The translations under genes were made by a program, and so were the position numbers. A DNA stretch of 23,966 nt from CAXXOK01 sp964640955 (GTDB lineage Bacteria; Bacillota; Clostridia; Christensenellales; Aristaeellaceae), in the NCBI GenBank assembly GCA_964640955.1, contig CAZXJI010000035.1, positions 1 to 23,966 on the forward strand, read 5' to 3'. Shown here piece after piece: positions 7,087 to 14,682 of this stretch. The notes under the pieces were generated by a model. That model searched no databases. It was given only the letters and a program-made list of their open reading frames with translations, and was not told the DNA's origin. Numbering within the stretch: the stretch's first letter is position 1; each line of letters begins with the position of its first letter.

Positions 7087-8433
7087 TCAGTCAGGCGTGT
7101 TGGCACGCATCAGGCGCAATTGCAGGTAGGACACGGTCATAATGCACAGGCCCAGGATCAGCGCCATGGCCGCGGACATGCCGGCCACCTGCTTCTTCAC
7201 GGCGTTTTCCAGCACGTACATCAAAAGCACCGCGTTGGCTTCCTGATTGGTGTACCCCGTCAGGATCAACGGCTGGCCGTAAATGTTGAACTGGGCCACC
7301 ACGGACATGACCAGCGTGAACATCAGCGGGTAGCGCATACCGGGAATCACGATGTGCCAGAAGCGCTGCCAGCCGTTGGCGCCGTCCACCGCCGCCGCTT
7401 CGAAGTGATCGGTGGGGATGGAGGCCAGCGCGCTTTGGTAGATGACCATGTTGAAGCCCGCGCACCACCAGACCGTGACCACCACCAGCATGATCCACGT
7501 ATAGGGAGGCGTGAACCAGTTGGCCGTCGAGCCCAGGAACTTGTTGAGGACGCCGTAATCGACGTTGAACATGTAGCGCCACGTCAGCGTCACCGTGGTG
7601 ATGGACATCAGGCTGGGCAGGTAGTACAGCGCCTGGTAGAATTTATGGCCGCGGCACTTGCTTTGCAGCGATACCGCCAAAAGCAGCGGTATGGCGATGC
7701 AGAAAGGCACCGAGTAGATCACGAACTTGACCGTGTTCCACAAGCCGTTTCTCAGCTGCTTGTAATAGGTGTTGGTCGGGTCGAACAGAAGCGTTTTGAA
7801 GTTGTCAAGCCCCGTAAACACGGGCTCGTTGAAAAGATCCCACCGGGTGAAGGCGGCATAGACGCCGTAAATGGCGGGGGTGATGAAGAAAATAATGAAG
7901 AAGAACAGGTGGGGGGAGATGTAGGCGTAAGGAAGCAGCTCCCTGCGCAGGCGGCGGCGAGCCACCTCGGTGCCCAGCTCCGGTCGCGCCAGAAAGGAAG
8001 TAAGCCCCGCCGCGGCCAGCGCCAGGTAGCAAAGCGGGCCGAACACGATGCTGATTTCCTTTACGTCGCGCTTTTTGAACTTGACGCCCGCGTCCTTGAG
8101 CGCCGCGCTGATGGGCGTGTACATGGTGGCGTTTGCCTTTTCGCGGGCGAACAGGAAAAGGAAAAGTCCAAAACACAGAAAGGACACCCCGGCGAAGAGC
8201 ATCCCGACGCTATCCTGTTTTTTCAACACCGCGATGATGGAGATGAGCATCGCGCACAGCGCCAGCGGCAACAAAAGCGTGCTCGCGCTGGAAAGCGAAA
8301 AGAGGACCTGGGGCAGCGACATTTGTACGGAGACCGTCGTATCCTTCACGGTCGATGCCGCCGTCAGTCCGGCGAAGCTGAACAACGCCAGAAACGCGAC
8401 CGCGGAGATCACGGCTGTTTTCGAACGTGTCAT
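7087..8433 (-). CDS. Sugar ABC transporter permease, MalF type, with four-helix N-terminal extension
   Basis: Partner permease, 448 residues, about 150 longer than the usual 290-310. The start at MTRSKTAV is set by TGAGGTG just upstream; an ATG four codons earlier lies inside that site. Residues 165-448 are the normal core: first core helix 172-195, YYLPSLMSITTVTLTWRYMF (270-289), and the EAA loop FEAAAVDGANGWQRF (344-358) with IVIPGMRYP. In front sit four additional hydrophobic segments at about 7-27, 43-70, 76-96 and 127-149, joined by KYTP-like and Lys-rich loops. E. coli MalF also has extra N-terminal helices, but fewer, and with a large periplasmic domain not seen here. Downstream of the binding-protein gene in the same operon. 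Confidence 0.93.
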   Translation of the reverse strand: MTRSKTAVISAVAFLALFSFAGLTAASTVKDTTVSVQMSLPQVLFSLSSASTLLLPLALCAMLISIIAVLKKQDSVGMLFAGVSFLCFGLFLFLFAREKANATMYTPISAALKDAGVKFKKRDVKEISIVFGPLCYLALAAAGLTSFLARPELGTEVARRRLRRELLPYAYISPHLFFFIIFFITPAIYGVYAAFTRWDLFNEPVFTGLDNFKTLLFDPTNTYYKQLRNGLWNTVKFVIYSVPFCIAIPLLLAVSLQSKCRGHKFYQALYYLPSLMSITTVTLTWRYMFNVDYGVLNKFLGSTANWFTPPYTWIMLVVVTVWWCAGFNMVIYQSALASIPTDHFEAAAVDGANGWQRFWHIVIPGMRYPLMFTLVMSVVAQFNIYGQPLILTGYTNQEANAVLLMYVLENAVKKQVAGMSAAMALILGLCIMTVSYLQLRLMRANTPD

Positions 8434-8492
8434 AAGACACCTCATTTCTCAGGAATCATACGGTTGCGGGCAACGGGTGCCATGCATGTAGC

Positions 8493-8525
8493 CGAAGGCA
8501 GGAGAGGCAACCTCTCCTGCCTTCG
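8493..8525 (-). promoter_or_regulatory. Intercistronic hairpin between binding-protein and permease genes
   Basis: A perfect 15-bp stem (8493-8507 with 8511-8525) with a 3-base loop, in the 115-base gap downstream of the solute-binding-protein gene. No T run follows on the minus strand. Such hairpins typically protect the 3' end of the binding-protein message and lower permease expression, as in malE-malF. The effect here is inferred. Confidence 0.7.
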
Positions 8526-8548
8526 GGAACAAAAACCGTCCCGGAGCG

Positions 8549-9793
8549 TTACTGGGCGCTGATAGCGTCGTTGATCTCCTGATCGATCTGCGCGAGCGCG
8601 TCGTCGATGGAGATGGTGTCGTCCACGAAGTCCCAGCCCACGCGGCTGAAAGCGGTGTCGAACAGGCCCCAGTACTTGTAGGAGTAGATGGCCAGCTCAT
8701 CGGCGCGATCGGGATCGGCCAGGAAAGCCTGCGGCATATCCAGGAACTCGGGCGCGTCGTTGATGGAGAGGTGCGCGGGGCACATGCCGGCGTTCTTCGC
8801 CCAGGTCAGGGAATGCTCGCCCATCCAGTTGATGAACTTCGCCACGGCCAGGTCCTCTTCCTCGGTGCGGTTCTCGTCGGCGAACTGCACGAAGTTGTGG
8901 GAGGACGTCCAGCTCTTGCAGGTCTCGGGGCTATAGCAAACGCTGGGAACCATGCCGTAGTTGATGCCGGCATCCACGACGGCCGCCTTCATCCAGATAC
9001 CCTCCTGCCACACCAGCAGCTCGCCGCTGTAGAACTTGGAGGAGTAGTCGGTGTTCTTAATGGTGGTGTAGCCGTCCTGGAACAGGTCTTTCATCGTCTG
9101 GAAAACCTGGCGCATATTGTCGTTGTCGATGCAGGGGGTCACGCCGTCGGAGCTCAGCGTGCAGTTGGGATCCAGCTGCGCGTAGTAGCTCAGTAGCTGA
9201 GCGCGCATCCAGCCCAGGTCGAAGATGTCGCCTTCCCAGCCTTCGGAGCGGGCCTTGTCGCCCAGGGCGCGAATCTCATCGAAGGTCAGGTAGCCGTCTT
9301 CCACGTAGCTGTTCAGGTCGTACTTGTCGAACAGGTCCTTGTTGTAGTAAGTCACGTAGGAATGGACGTCCAGCGGGATGCCGTAGTGCTCGCCGTCGAT
9401 ATCGGAGCGGGCCCAGGCGGCGCTGTTGTAGTTGGCTTCTTCCACGCCGGCTTCCGCGAGCAGATCCATGTCGTAGGCGTAGAGCATGTCGTTGTCCACG
9501 AAGTTGGGGATGCGCTCGATGTGCACGATGGTCACGTCCGGAATGCCGGAACCGGTCTGCACGGCCAGGGGAATCTTCTGGTACAGATCGTCGGCGGTCA
9601 TGGGCGTGTGGTTGACGTACACCTCGTCCTGAGAAGCGTTGAACTCGTCCACCATGCCCTGCATGGTCGCGCCGTCGGCGCCGGTGAACACCGACCAGTA
9701 GTCGATCTGGACGGGCTCGGCCAGAGCGGCGGGAACCGCGCAGAGCGTGAGCAGCATGCTCAGGCACAACACAAGGGCCAGATACTTTTTCAT
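8549..9793 (-). CDS. Extracellular sugar-binding protein of ABC transporter (family 1)
   Basis: Captures the sugar outside the cell and delivers it to the two permeases. 414 residues, usual length. Start behind a perfect AGGAGG. Signal peptide MKKYLALVLCLSMLLTLCAVPAALAE, with likely cleavage after ALA near residue 25. Mature part opens with QIDYWSVFTGADGATMQGMVDEFN, the standard strand-helix start of family 1 binding proteins, and has SGIPDVTIVHIERIP, YGIPLDVHSYVTYYNKDLF and LLVWQEGIWM, all typical. No proper lipobox is visible (LTLC has Leu before Cys), unusual for a Gram-positive binding protein. It follows the GH2 gene by 73 bases; that gap has AT-rich TATAAATAAAATAAT sequence that might hold an extra weak promoter. 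Aromatic-rich ligand region suggests an oligosaccharide or glycoside. Confidence 0.95.
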   Translation of the reverse strand: MKKYLALVLCLSMLLTLCAVPAALAEPVQIDYWSVFTGADGATMQGMVDEFNASQDEVYVNHTPMTADDLYQKIPLAVQTGSGIPDVTIVHIERIPNFVDNDMLYAYDMDLLAEAGVEEANYNSAAWARSDIDGEHYGIPLDVHSYVTYYNKDLFDKYDLNSYVEDGYLTFDEIRALGDKARSEGWEGDIFDLGWMRAQLLSYYAQLDPNCTLSSDGVTPCIDNDNMRQVFQTMKDLFQDGYTTIKNTDYSSKFYSGELLVWQEGIWMKAAVVDAGINYGMVPSVCYSPETCKSWTSSHNFVQFADENRTEEEDLAVAKFINWMGEHSLTWAKNAGMCPAHLSINDAPEFLDMPQAFLADPDRADELAIYSYKYWGLFDTAFSRVGWDFVDDTISIDDALAQIDQEINDAISAQ

Positions 9794-9866
9794 GGGTAAA
9801 ACCTCCTGTATTATTTTATTTATACCGCAACGCTTCGCGAGCGGTTATAAATCGGGGAGACGAAAG

Positions 9867-11675
9867 TCAGCTGGATTGCGCGTCGGGGTTTACGTTGACG
9901 GCGGCGATGCGCGCGGGGTCGACCTTGGGCTTGCGGTCGGGGGTCAGAAGCCCGTTGATCTCCTGCATGACGTCGGTCAGTTGGGTGTAGCAGTACCCGC
10001 AGCAATAGGGGATGTCGCGGATGACGTCGGTCAGGCCCTTGAAGCGGGCGTAGAACGCCTCCTCGTCCTTGACCTTGTCGTGGTAGCCCCAGGTTTCCAT
10101 GCCGCCCATTTCGCCCTGGTCGCCCAGGGTGCTGAAGGCGATGCCGCCGAACTCGGTGACCATGAAGGCTTCGCGGCCGGTGGGGGTCTCGGTCTGTGCG
10201 TAGCAGGGGCGCAGGTCGCAGGCGTGGGCTTCCACCACCTCGCGGCTTGCGAAATGGGCGGCCATCACGGCGGTATCGGCCGTATAGTCGTGCAGGGCGC
10301 AGATGTCGGTGGTGGGCTGCTCCCAGCCGTCGTTGGCCGAGCACAGGCGCGTGCCGTCCAGCGCCTTGACCATGTGGTAGAGCATCCGTCCGGCCGCCTG
10401 CTGGCGATGATCGGCGTAGATCTGGGGAACGCCCCAGCTTTCGTTGAGCGTGACCCAGGCGATGACGCTGGGGTGGTTAAAGTCGCGCTCGATGCCGCCC
10501 TGCAGGGTATCGGCCAGGTTGCGCACGCTTTCGTCGGTGAAGGCGTAGACGCTGGGAAGCTCCTCCCACACCATCAGGCCCAGCCGGTCGGCCCAATAAT
10601 AGTAGCGCGGGTCCTCCAGCTTCTGGTGCTTGCGGGCGCCGTTGTAGCCCATGGCCAGGGTCAGCTCCACGTCGGTGCGGATGGCGTCGTCGTCGGGCGG
10701 GGTGAGCAGCGTGTCCGGCCAGTAACCCTGATCCAGCACCATGCGCTGATAGCGCGGGCAGTTGTTGAGGTACACGCGGCCGTTCTTCACTTCCACCTTG
10801 CGCATGCCGAAGTAGGTTTCGACGGCGTCGACCTGCTCCGCGCCCCGAAGCAGGCGCACCCGCACGTCGTAGAGCGCGGGATCGTTGGGCGCCCAGAGGC
10901 GGACGGGCCCCAGGCCCTCGCGGTCGAGAAGCTCGACGGGCACCCAGGTCGTACGGCCGCCGGCGGTCGCCGTTACGACGCGGTGCACCTGCCCCTGAAG
11001 CGAAACGGTCAGCTCCAGCGTCAGCTCGCCTTCGGGCATGCGGTCCAGCGCAATTTCGGCGGTAAACAGGTGACGGTCGATATCCGGGGTGATGTGGATA
11101 TGCGTCATGGCGTATTCGCCCGTCGCCTCCAGGTACACCGTCTGCCATATGCCGCTGACGGGGGTGTACCAGCAGCCCATCAGGCCGCGCTGCCAGTATT
11201 GCTTGCCGCGGGGCTGGGTGCAGTCGGGTTCGTCCCGCACGCGGAGGCACAGGTCGTTTTCGCCGTCCGAAAGAAACGGGGTGACGTCCAGCCCGAAAGG
11301 CGTGTAACCGCCCTTGTGGCTGCCGGCCAGCCGGCCGTTGACGTAAACGTGGCAAGCGTAGTCCACCGCGCCGAAGCGCAGCCATATCCGTTGCCCGGCC
11401 ATGTCGCCGGGAACGGTGAAGGCGCGGCGGTACCAAAGCACCGGATGGATTTCATCCGTCGGGCCGATGCCGCTTCGACGCGATTGATAGCAGAAGGGTA
11501 CGGTGATCGTTCCGCCCAGCGCGCGGCCGGGCTGCTGCCAGCCCTGCGCAAGGCCGACGTCGCCGTCGTCGAAGGCGAATTCCCATTCGCCGTTGAGGTT
11601 CACGAAGGTTTGGCGCATGTAATCGGGACGCGGGTGTTCCGGTCGCGGGATGGGGGCGGTCGGTTGGACGCTCAT
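9867..11675 (-). CDS. Glycoside hydrolase family 2 (beta-glucuronidase/galactosidase-like)
   Basis: Retaining exo-glycosidase, 602 residues, close to beta-glucuronidase length. Start at MSVQPTAP behind GGAGGAATTGT. Domain order: jelly-roll sugar-binding domain (about 15-185, with LNGEWEFAFD and VYVNGRLAGSHKGGYTPF), an immunoglobulin-like domain (about 190-290), then the TIM barrel (about 295-585). The acid/base is E412 in TLNESWG and the nucleophile E508 in FMVTEFGG, both in the expected GH2 motifs. NGARKHQKLEDPRYYYWADRLGLMVWEE matches the barrel segment after strand 2. No signal peptide, so it is intracellular and acts on imported glycosides. First gene of the operon feeding into the binding protein and permeases. 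The exact sugar (galacturonide, glucuronide, galactoside or other) is not resolved; NPKG-type glucuronidase markers are not obvious. Confidence 0.94.
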   Translation of the reverse strand: MSVQPTAPIPRPEHPRPDYMRQTFVNLNGEWEFAFDDGDVGLAQGWQQPGRALGGTITVPFCYQSRRSGIGPTDEIHPVLWYRRAFTVPGDMAGQRIWLRFGAVDYACHVYVNGRLAGSHKGGYTPFGLDVTPFLSDGENDLCLRVRDEPDCTQPRGKQYWQRGLMGCWYTPVSGIWQTVYLEATGEYAMTHIHITPDIDRHLFTAEIALDRMPEGELTLELTVSLQGQVHRVVTATAGGRTTWVPVELLDREGLGPVRLWAPNDPALYDVRVRLLRGAEQVDAVETYFGMRKVEVKNGRVYLNNCPRYQRMVLDQGYWPDTLLTPPDDDAIRTDVELTLAMGYNGARKHQKLEDPRYYYWADRLGLMVWEELPSVYAFTDESVRNLADTLQGGIERDFNHPSVIAWVTLNESWGVPQIYADHRQQAAGRMLYHMVKALDGTRLCSANDGWEQPTTDICALHDYTADTAVMAAHFASREVVEAHACDLRPCYAQTETPTGREAFMVTEFGGIAFSTLGDQGEMGGMETWGYHDKVKDEEAFYARFKGLTDVIRDIPYCCGYCYTQLTDVMQEINGLLTPDRKPKVDPARIAAVNVNPDAQSS

Positions 11676-11713
11676 ACAATTCCTCCAAGAAGTAGTGGGG
11701 GAATCCGGCTCCA

Positions 11714-11729
11714 AACATTCTTGAATGTT
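11714..11729. promoter_or_regulatory. Perfect palindrome, candidate operator in GH2 leader
   Basis: AACATTC-TT-GAATGTT, seven-base arms with a two-base centre, 39 bases upstream of the GH2 start codon and within its predicted leader. It shares AACAT/ATGTT arms with two other sites in the same gap, suggesting one DNA-binding protein. Confidence 0.6.
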
Positions 11730-11762
11730 ACGAGAATCGTGTAGCTAATCGGCAAAAATGAC

Positions 11763-11779
11763 AACATAAATAGAATGTT
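11763..11779. promoter_or_regulatory. Second AACAT/ATGTT site, candidate operator
   Basis: AACAT, a seven-base spacer and ATGTT; the right half (GAATGTT) is identical to the right arm of the palindrome at 11714. Located between the predicted transcription start and the GH2 gene. Confidence 0.45.
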
Positions 11780-11811
11780 TCGGCCTTTAATTCTCCATAT
11801 CTGACATGACT

Positions 11812-11840
11812 ACCATAGCACCGCCCGCAATTAATGTCAA
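11812..11840 (-). promoter_or_regulatory. Sigma-70-type promoter of the GH2-ABC operon
   Basis: On the minus strand a perfect TTGACA, a 17-base spacer and TATGGT. Transcription would begin near 11805, leaving a leader of about 130 bases before the GH2 start at 11675. Confidence 0.75.
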
Positions 11841-11844
11841 CATT
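11833..11844. promoter_or_regulatory. Palindrome overlapping the -35 box, candidate repressor site
   Basis: AATGT-CA-ACATT, five-base arms with a two-base centre, covering most of the TTGACA box. Binding here would block the promoter. It is the third member of the AACATT/AATGTT set in this gap. Confidence 0.55.
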
Positions 11845-11926
11845 TTTGGATTATTCTATTAAAAAAATACCATTTCCGTGATAAAATACAAAATTACTGA
11901 ACGAATTTTACCCGTCGGAAAACAAC

Positions 11927-11949
11927 AAAAACGCCCGCCGCGGCGGGCG
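11927..11949 (-). terminator. Rho-independent terminator of the regulator gene
   Basis: On the minus strand a GC-only inverted repeat (CGCCCGCCG with CGGCGGGCG) followed by TTTTTGTTGTTTT, 23 bases after the regulator stop. It separates the regulator from the GH2 operon. The rest of 11676-11926 is AT-rich and holds the promoter and palindromes. Confidence 0.9.
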
Positions 11950-11972
11950 CAACGACGGCGGACGGCAAGAGG

Positions 11973-12929
11973 CTAATCGTCTTTGAGGCGATAACCCACC
12001 CGCATGACGATGGGCTGGGCGTAATCCCCGAACTTCTCGCCGAAAAGGTTGATGCCGCCCACGTGCTGGGCGTCCGAGGGCACCTCGATGCGCACCGAGA
12101 TATGGTCGGCGTCCCCGAGGTGAAGGGTCTTCAGCGTAACGTCGCTGATGGGCGTGTTCTCCAGGTAACTGCCGCTGTTGTCCACCCGCCAGGTTTTAAG
12201 AAACCCGTATTGCGTGGAAAAATCGCTCCACCACGAGGGCGTGAGCTTGCCGTGCCGGCCGCCGCAGTCGCAGGGGCTCGTCCACACGCCCAGGCGGTGG
12301 CCGTTGATAGACACGGCGATATCGCTTTTCCAGGGATCGCGGTACATGGGCGCTTCGGAACAGGCCTCGAAGGAAAGCTCCAGCCATTCCACCACGATGC
12401 GCTTGATGGAAAGCAGTGAGAAATCGTAATCCAGGTAACCTTCCCGAAACCAGATGATCTGCGCGCCGAAGCGCTGAGGCATATAGAAAGAAGCGACGTT
12501 GTCCATTTCGCCGATGAAAACCTGTTCGCTGGCCAGACCGCACGTGTTTTTGATGTTGCCCGCGGCGCTGAACCCGCCGATGGGCATTTCCAGCGAAACG
12601 ACGCTTGTGTCCGGCGAACCGGAAGCGGGCTCCAGCCGGACGGAGAAGGAATCCAGCTTGCGGCTGCATATTTTCATCGTGCCGCGCTGGCCGGGCTGCG
12701 TTTCCGAGGTGATCAGCCCCGCTTCCTCCAGCACCTTGATGGCCTGCGCCGCGGAGGACATGGGGATGCCCAGGCGTTCGGACACCTCGCCGACGTTCAT
12801 GCTGGATTTGGCCAGCGCGCGGATCACATCGATCCGCACAGGGGCGGCCAGCGCATGCGCGACTTTGTAGAGCTGCTGAGGATCGTCCACGGACAGCTCG
12901 GCATGCTTGCCTTCAAAGACCTCCGCCAT
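11973..12929 (-). CDS. ArsR-like HTH transcription regulator with large C-terminal domain
   Basis: Likely local regulator of the GH2 operon. 318 residues, about three times a typical ArsR protein. Start behind GGGAGG. Residues 18-92 form the winged helix: LYKVAHALAAPVRIDVIRAL, then NVGEVSERLGIPMSSAAQAIKVLEEAGLI (recognition helix) and the wing QPGQRGTMKICSR. It lacks the metal-binding ELCVCDL motif of classic ArsR. The remaining 220 residues are strand-rich, with FIGEMDN, PQRFGAQIIWFREGYLDYDF, an SINGHRLGVWTSPCDCGGRHGKLTPSWW segment (207-234, Cys220 and Cys222) and a final IVMRVGYRL. I have seen this architecture mentally associated with sugar loci in Firmicutes, but ligand and mechanism are unknown; a carbohydrate ligand is inferred. 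Confidence 0.85.
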   Translation of the reverse strand: MAEVFEGKHAELSVDDPQQLYKVAHALAAPVRIDVIRALAKSSMNVGEVSERLGIPMSSAAQAIKVLEEAGLITSETQPGQRGTMKICSRKLDSFSVRLEPASGSPDTSVVSLEMPIGGFSAAGNIKNTCGLASEQVFIGEMDNVASFYMPQRFGAQIIWFREGYLDYDFSLLSIKRIVVEWLELSFEACSEAPMYRDPWKSDIAVSINGHRLGVWTSPCDCGGRHGKLTPSWWSDFSTQYGFLKTWRVDNSGSYLENTPISDVTLKTLHLGDADHISVRIEVPSDAQHVGGINLFGEKFGDYAQPIVMRVGYRLKDD

Positions 12930-13023
12930 AATCGTTGCCTCCCGTCTGCAGGTTTGTTCTTTTGTGCGGGCGCGCCGGACGGGCCATAGCGCGCGCCCAT
13001 CGGAGCGGTTCGCTTGTCCTTAC

Positions 13024-13029
13024 AGTATA
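13024..13029 (-). promoter_or_regulatory. Possible -10 box of the regulator gene
   Basis: TATACT on the minus strand, about 95 bases ahead of the regulator start. The best -35 match (TTGCTT) sits only 15 bases away, so the assignment is weak. Confidence 0.35.
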
Positions 13030-13113
13030 CGATCGGGCGAAAAAAAGCAAGCGGCGAATGGACCGTATAGGGCGGTTTACCGCTTCTTTTCCTGTTTTTT
13101 GCCTGTTTCAAAC

Positions 13114-13143
13114 TTGCACACCGGGCCGCCCTTATGCTACAAT
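13114..13143 (+). promoter_or_regulatory. Promoter of the cation/proton antiporter
   Basis: TTGCAC, an 18-base spacer and TACAAT, with an extended -10 (TGC before TACAAT). Start near 13150, giving a leader of about 95 bases. Confidence 0.7.
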
Positions 13144-13159
13144 GGACGCTGCACGGATA

Positions 13160-13215
13160 GGGAGGATTTTGTCCCTCCCGGCGCGCGAAAGCCGAGCGGT
13201 CGAACTTGCCGCTCG
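13160..13215 (+). promoter_or_regulatory. Structured leader: two hairpins upstream of the antiporter
   Basis: First hairpin GGGAGG (13160-13165) with CCTCCC (13174-13179); second CGAGCGG (13193-13199) with CCGCTCG (13209-13215). They fill most of the predicted leader. I do not recognise a known riboswitch consensus. The gene-free stretch 12930-13245 otherwise holds the divergent promoters only. Confidence 0.45.
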
Positions 13216-13245
13216 TTATTCTTGCGGAACGGGAGTTTTGGGGCT

Positions 13246-14580
13246 ATGCTTTCCTATAATTATCTGTTGGATATCGCGTTGATTCTGCTGTGTACGAAGT
13301 TCCTGGGCCTGTTTACCCGGAGGCTTCAGATGCCGCAGGTGGTGGGTGCGCTGCTGGCGGGCGTCATTCTGGGCCCGGCGGCGCTCAACATCCTGCACGA
13401 GACGAACTTCATCAAGCAGGTGGCCGAGCTGGGCGTGATCATCCTCATGTTCAACGCCGGCCTGGAAACCAACATCACCGAGCTTCGCAAGGCCGGCAAG
13501 GCCTCCTTCATCATCGCGCTGATCGGCGTGCTGGTGCCGCTGGCCGGCGGGTTCGTGGTGGCGTACTTCTTCAACCGCGGCGACCTGCTCCAGGGCAACA
13601 CCAGCGCGTTCCTGCAGGATATGTTCATCGGCGTCATCCTCACGGCCACGTCGGTCAGCATCACGGTGGAAACGCTCAAGGAGCTGGGCAAGCTGGACAC
13701 CCGCGCGGGCAGCGCCATTCTCGGCGCGGCCCTGATCGACGACGTGATGGGCATCATTGCGCTGACGATTGTCACCAGCTTCGCCGACGCCAGCGTGAAC
13801 ATTGCGCTGGTGCTTTTGAAGATCCTTTTGTTCTTCGTGTTCACGGGCATCGTGGGCTACGGATTCTACAAGCTTTTGACGCTCGCGATCAGCAAAAACG
13901 GCAACGATCTGCGCCGGTACGTGATCGTCGCGTTTGTCTTTTGCCTCATGCTGTCCTTCGTGGCGGAGCACTTCTTCGGCGTGGCGGACATCACGGGCGC
14001 CTACTTCGCGGGGCTGATCATCTGCAACACGCAGAAATCCAAGTATATCGCCGCGCGGTTTGAAACGCTCTCCTATATCCTGTTGTCACCGATCTTTTTC
14101 GCCAGCATCGGCCTGTCGGTCGAGCTGCCCAGCATGACGTGGAACATCATCCTGTTCTCCGTGCTGCTTTTGATCGTGGCGATCCTCTCCAAGATCATCG
14201 GCTGCGGCCTGGGCGCCAAGCTGTGCGGCTACAGCAACGATGAGTCCATGCAGATCGGCGTGGGCATGATCTCCCGCGGCGAGGTGGCGCTGATCGTGGC
14301 CAACAAGGGCAGCGCCCTGGGGCTCATGAGCAGCGTGTTCTTCGGGCCGACGATCATCATCGTTATCGTGACGACGATCATCACCCCGATTCTGCTCAAA
14401 ATCGCCTTTGCCCGGGAAAAACCCGCCGAGGCCCGCAAGGCGGACAGCTCGCTGGTCAAATCCTTCAACGAGTCCGAAAAGCTGGAGATGATCGATCAGC
14501 GGATATCCGAGGCCGACGGCGACGTGGAGTGCACATGCAGCCCGGCGGAGGACAAGCCTTCGGCGGGGAACAAGGCGTAA
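13246..14580 (+). CDS. Cation:proton antiporter, CPA2 family
   Basis: Membrane exchanger of Na+ or K+ for H+, 444 residues. The start MLSYNYLLD is chosen because a membrane helix begins there and GGGAG precedes it; the frame upstream extends into the divergent promoter region and is not plausible. About 12 hydrophobic segments are visible. Family landmarks: MPQVVGALLAGVILGP (29-44), LGVIILMFNAGLETN (62-76), TATSVSIT (133-140), the paired ion-binding aspartates D165 and D166 in AALIDDVMG, and GMISRGEVALIVA near the end. KefB/C-type TrkA nucleotide domains are absent; after the last helix there is only a hydrophilic tail with a CTC motif and acidic residues. Single-gene unit with its own promoter and hairpin after the stop. 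Confidence 0.94.
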   Translation: MLSYNYLLDIALILLCTKFLGLFTRRLQMPQVVGALLAGVILGPAALNILHETNFIKQVAELGVIILMFNAGLETNITELRKAGKASFIIALIGVLVPLAGGFVVAYFFNRGDLLQGNTSAFLQDMFIGVILTATSVSITVETLKELGKLDTRAGSAILGAALIDDVMGIIALTIVTSFADASVNIALVLLKILLFFVFTGIVGYGFYKLLTLAISKNGNDLRRYVIVAFVFCLMLSFVAEHFFGVADITGAYFAGLIICNTQKSKYIAARFETLSYILLSPIFFASIGLSVELPSMTWNIILFSVLLLIVAILSKIIGCGLGAKLCGYSNDESMQIGVGMISRGEVALIVANKGSALGLMSSVFFGPTIIIVIVTTIITPILLKIAFAREKPAEARKADSSLVKSFNESEKLEMIDQRISEADGDVECTCSPAEDKPSAGNKA

Positions 14581-14611
14581 GCGCGGTCCGACGGAAAACA
14601 TAATAGACTCG

Positions 14612-14640
14612 CGCCCGCCCCGACGGTTTCGGGGCGGGCG
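14612..14640 (+). terminator. Terminator-like hairpin after the antiporter
   Basis: Perfect 12-bp GC-rich stem (14612-14623 with 14629-14640) and a five-base loop. It is followed by ATTGAC rather than a T run, and the -35 box of the next promoter starts one base later. Confidence 0.65.
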
Positions 14641-14641
14641 A

Positions 14642-14670
14642 TTGACATTCCGCCTCACCCGCGCTATACT
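14642..14670 (+). promoter_or_regulatory. Promoter of the cobalamin-riboswitch/B12-import operon
   Basis: Perfect TTGACA, a 17-base spacer and TATACT. Start near 14677, a few bases before the riboswitch aptamer. Confidence 0.85.
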
Positions 14671-14682
14671 TTCCCCACAACC

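Noticed and set aside
7087..8433. Possibility that the long permease is two genes fused by a sequencing frameshift
   Set aside because: The frame is continuous, the only good ribosome site is at 8433, and no internal start with a ribosome site precedes the core.
6925..8562. 545-codon plus-strand open frame opposite the permeases
   Set aside because: His/Arg/Gln-rich shadow of membrane-protein coding sequence on the other strand.
9747..11744. 665-codon plus-strand open frame opposite the GH2 gene
   Set aside because: Low-complexity Val/Gly/His/Ala-rich product without motifs or ribosome site; the minus-strand GH2 has complete catalytic motifs.
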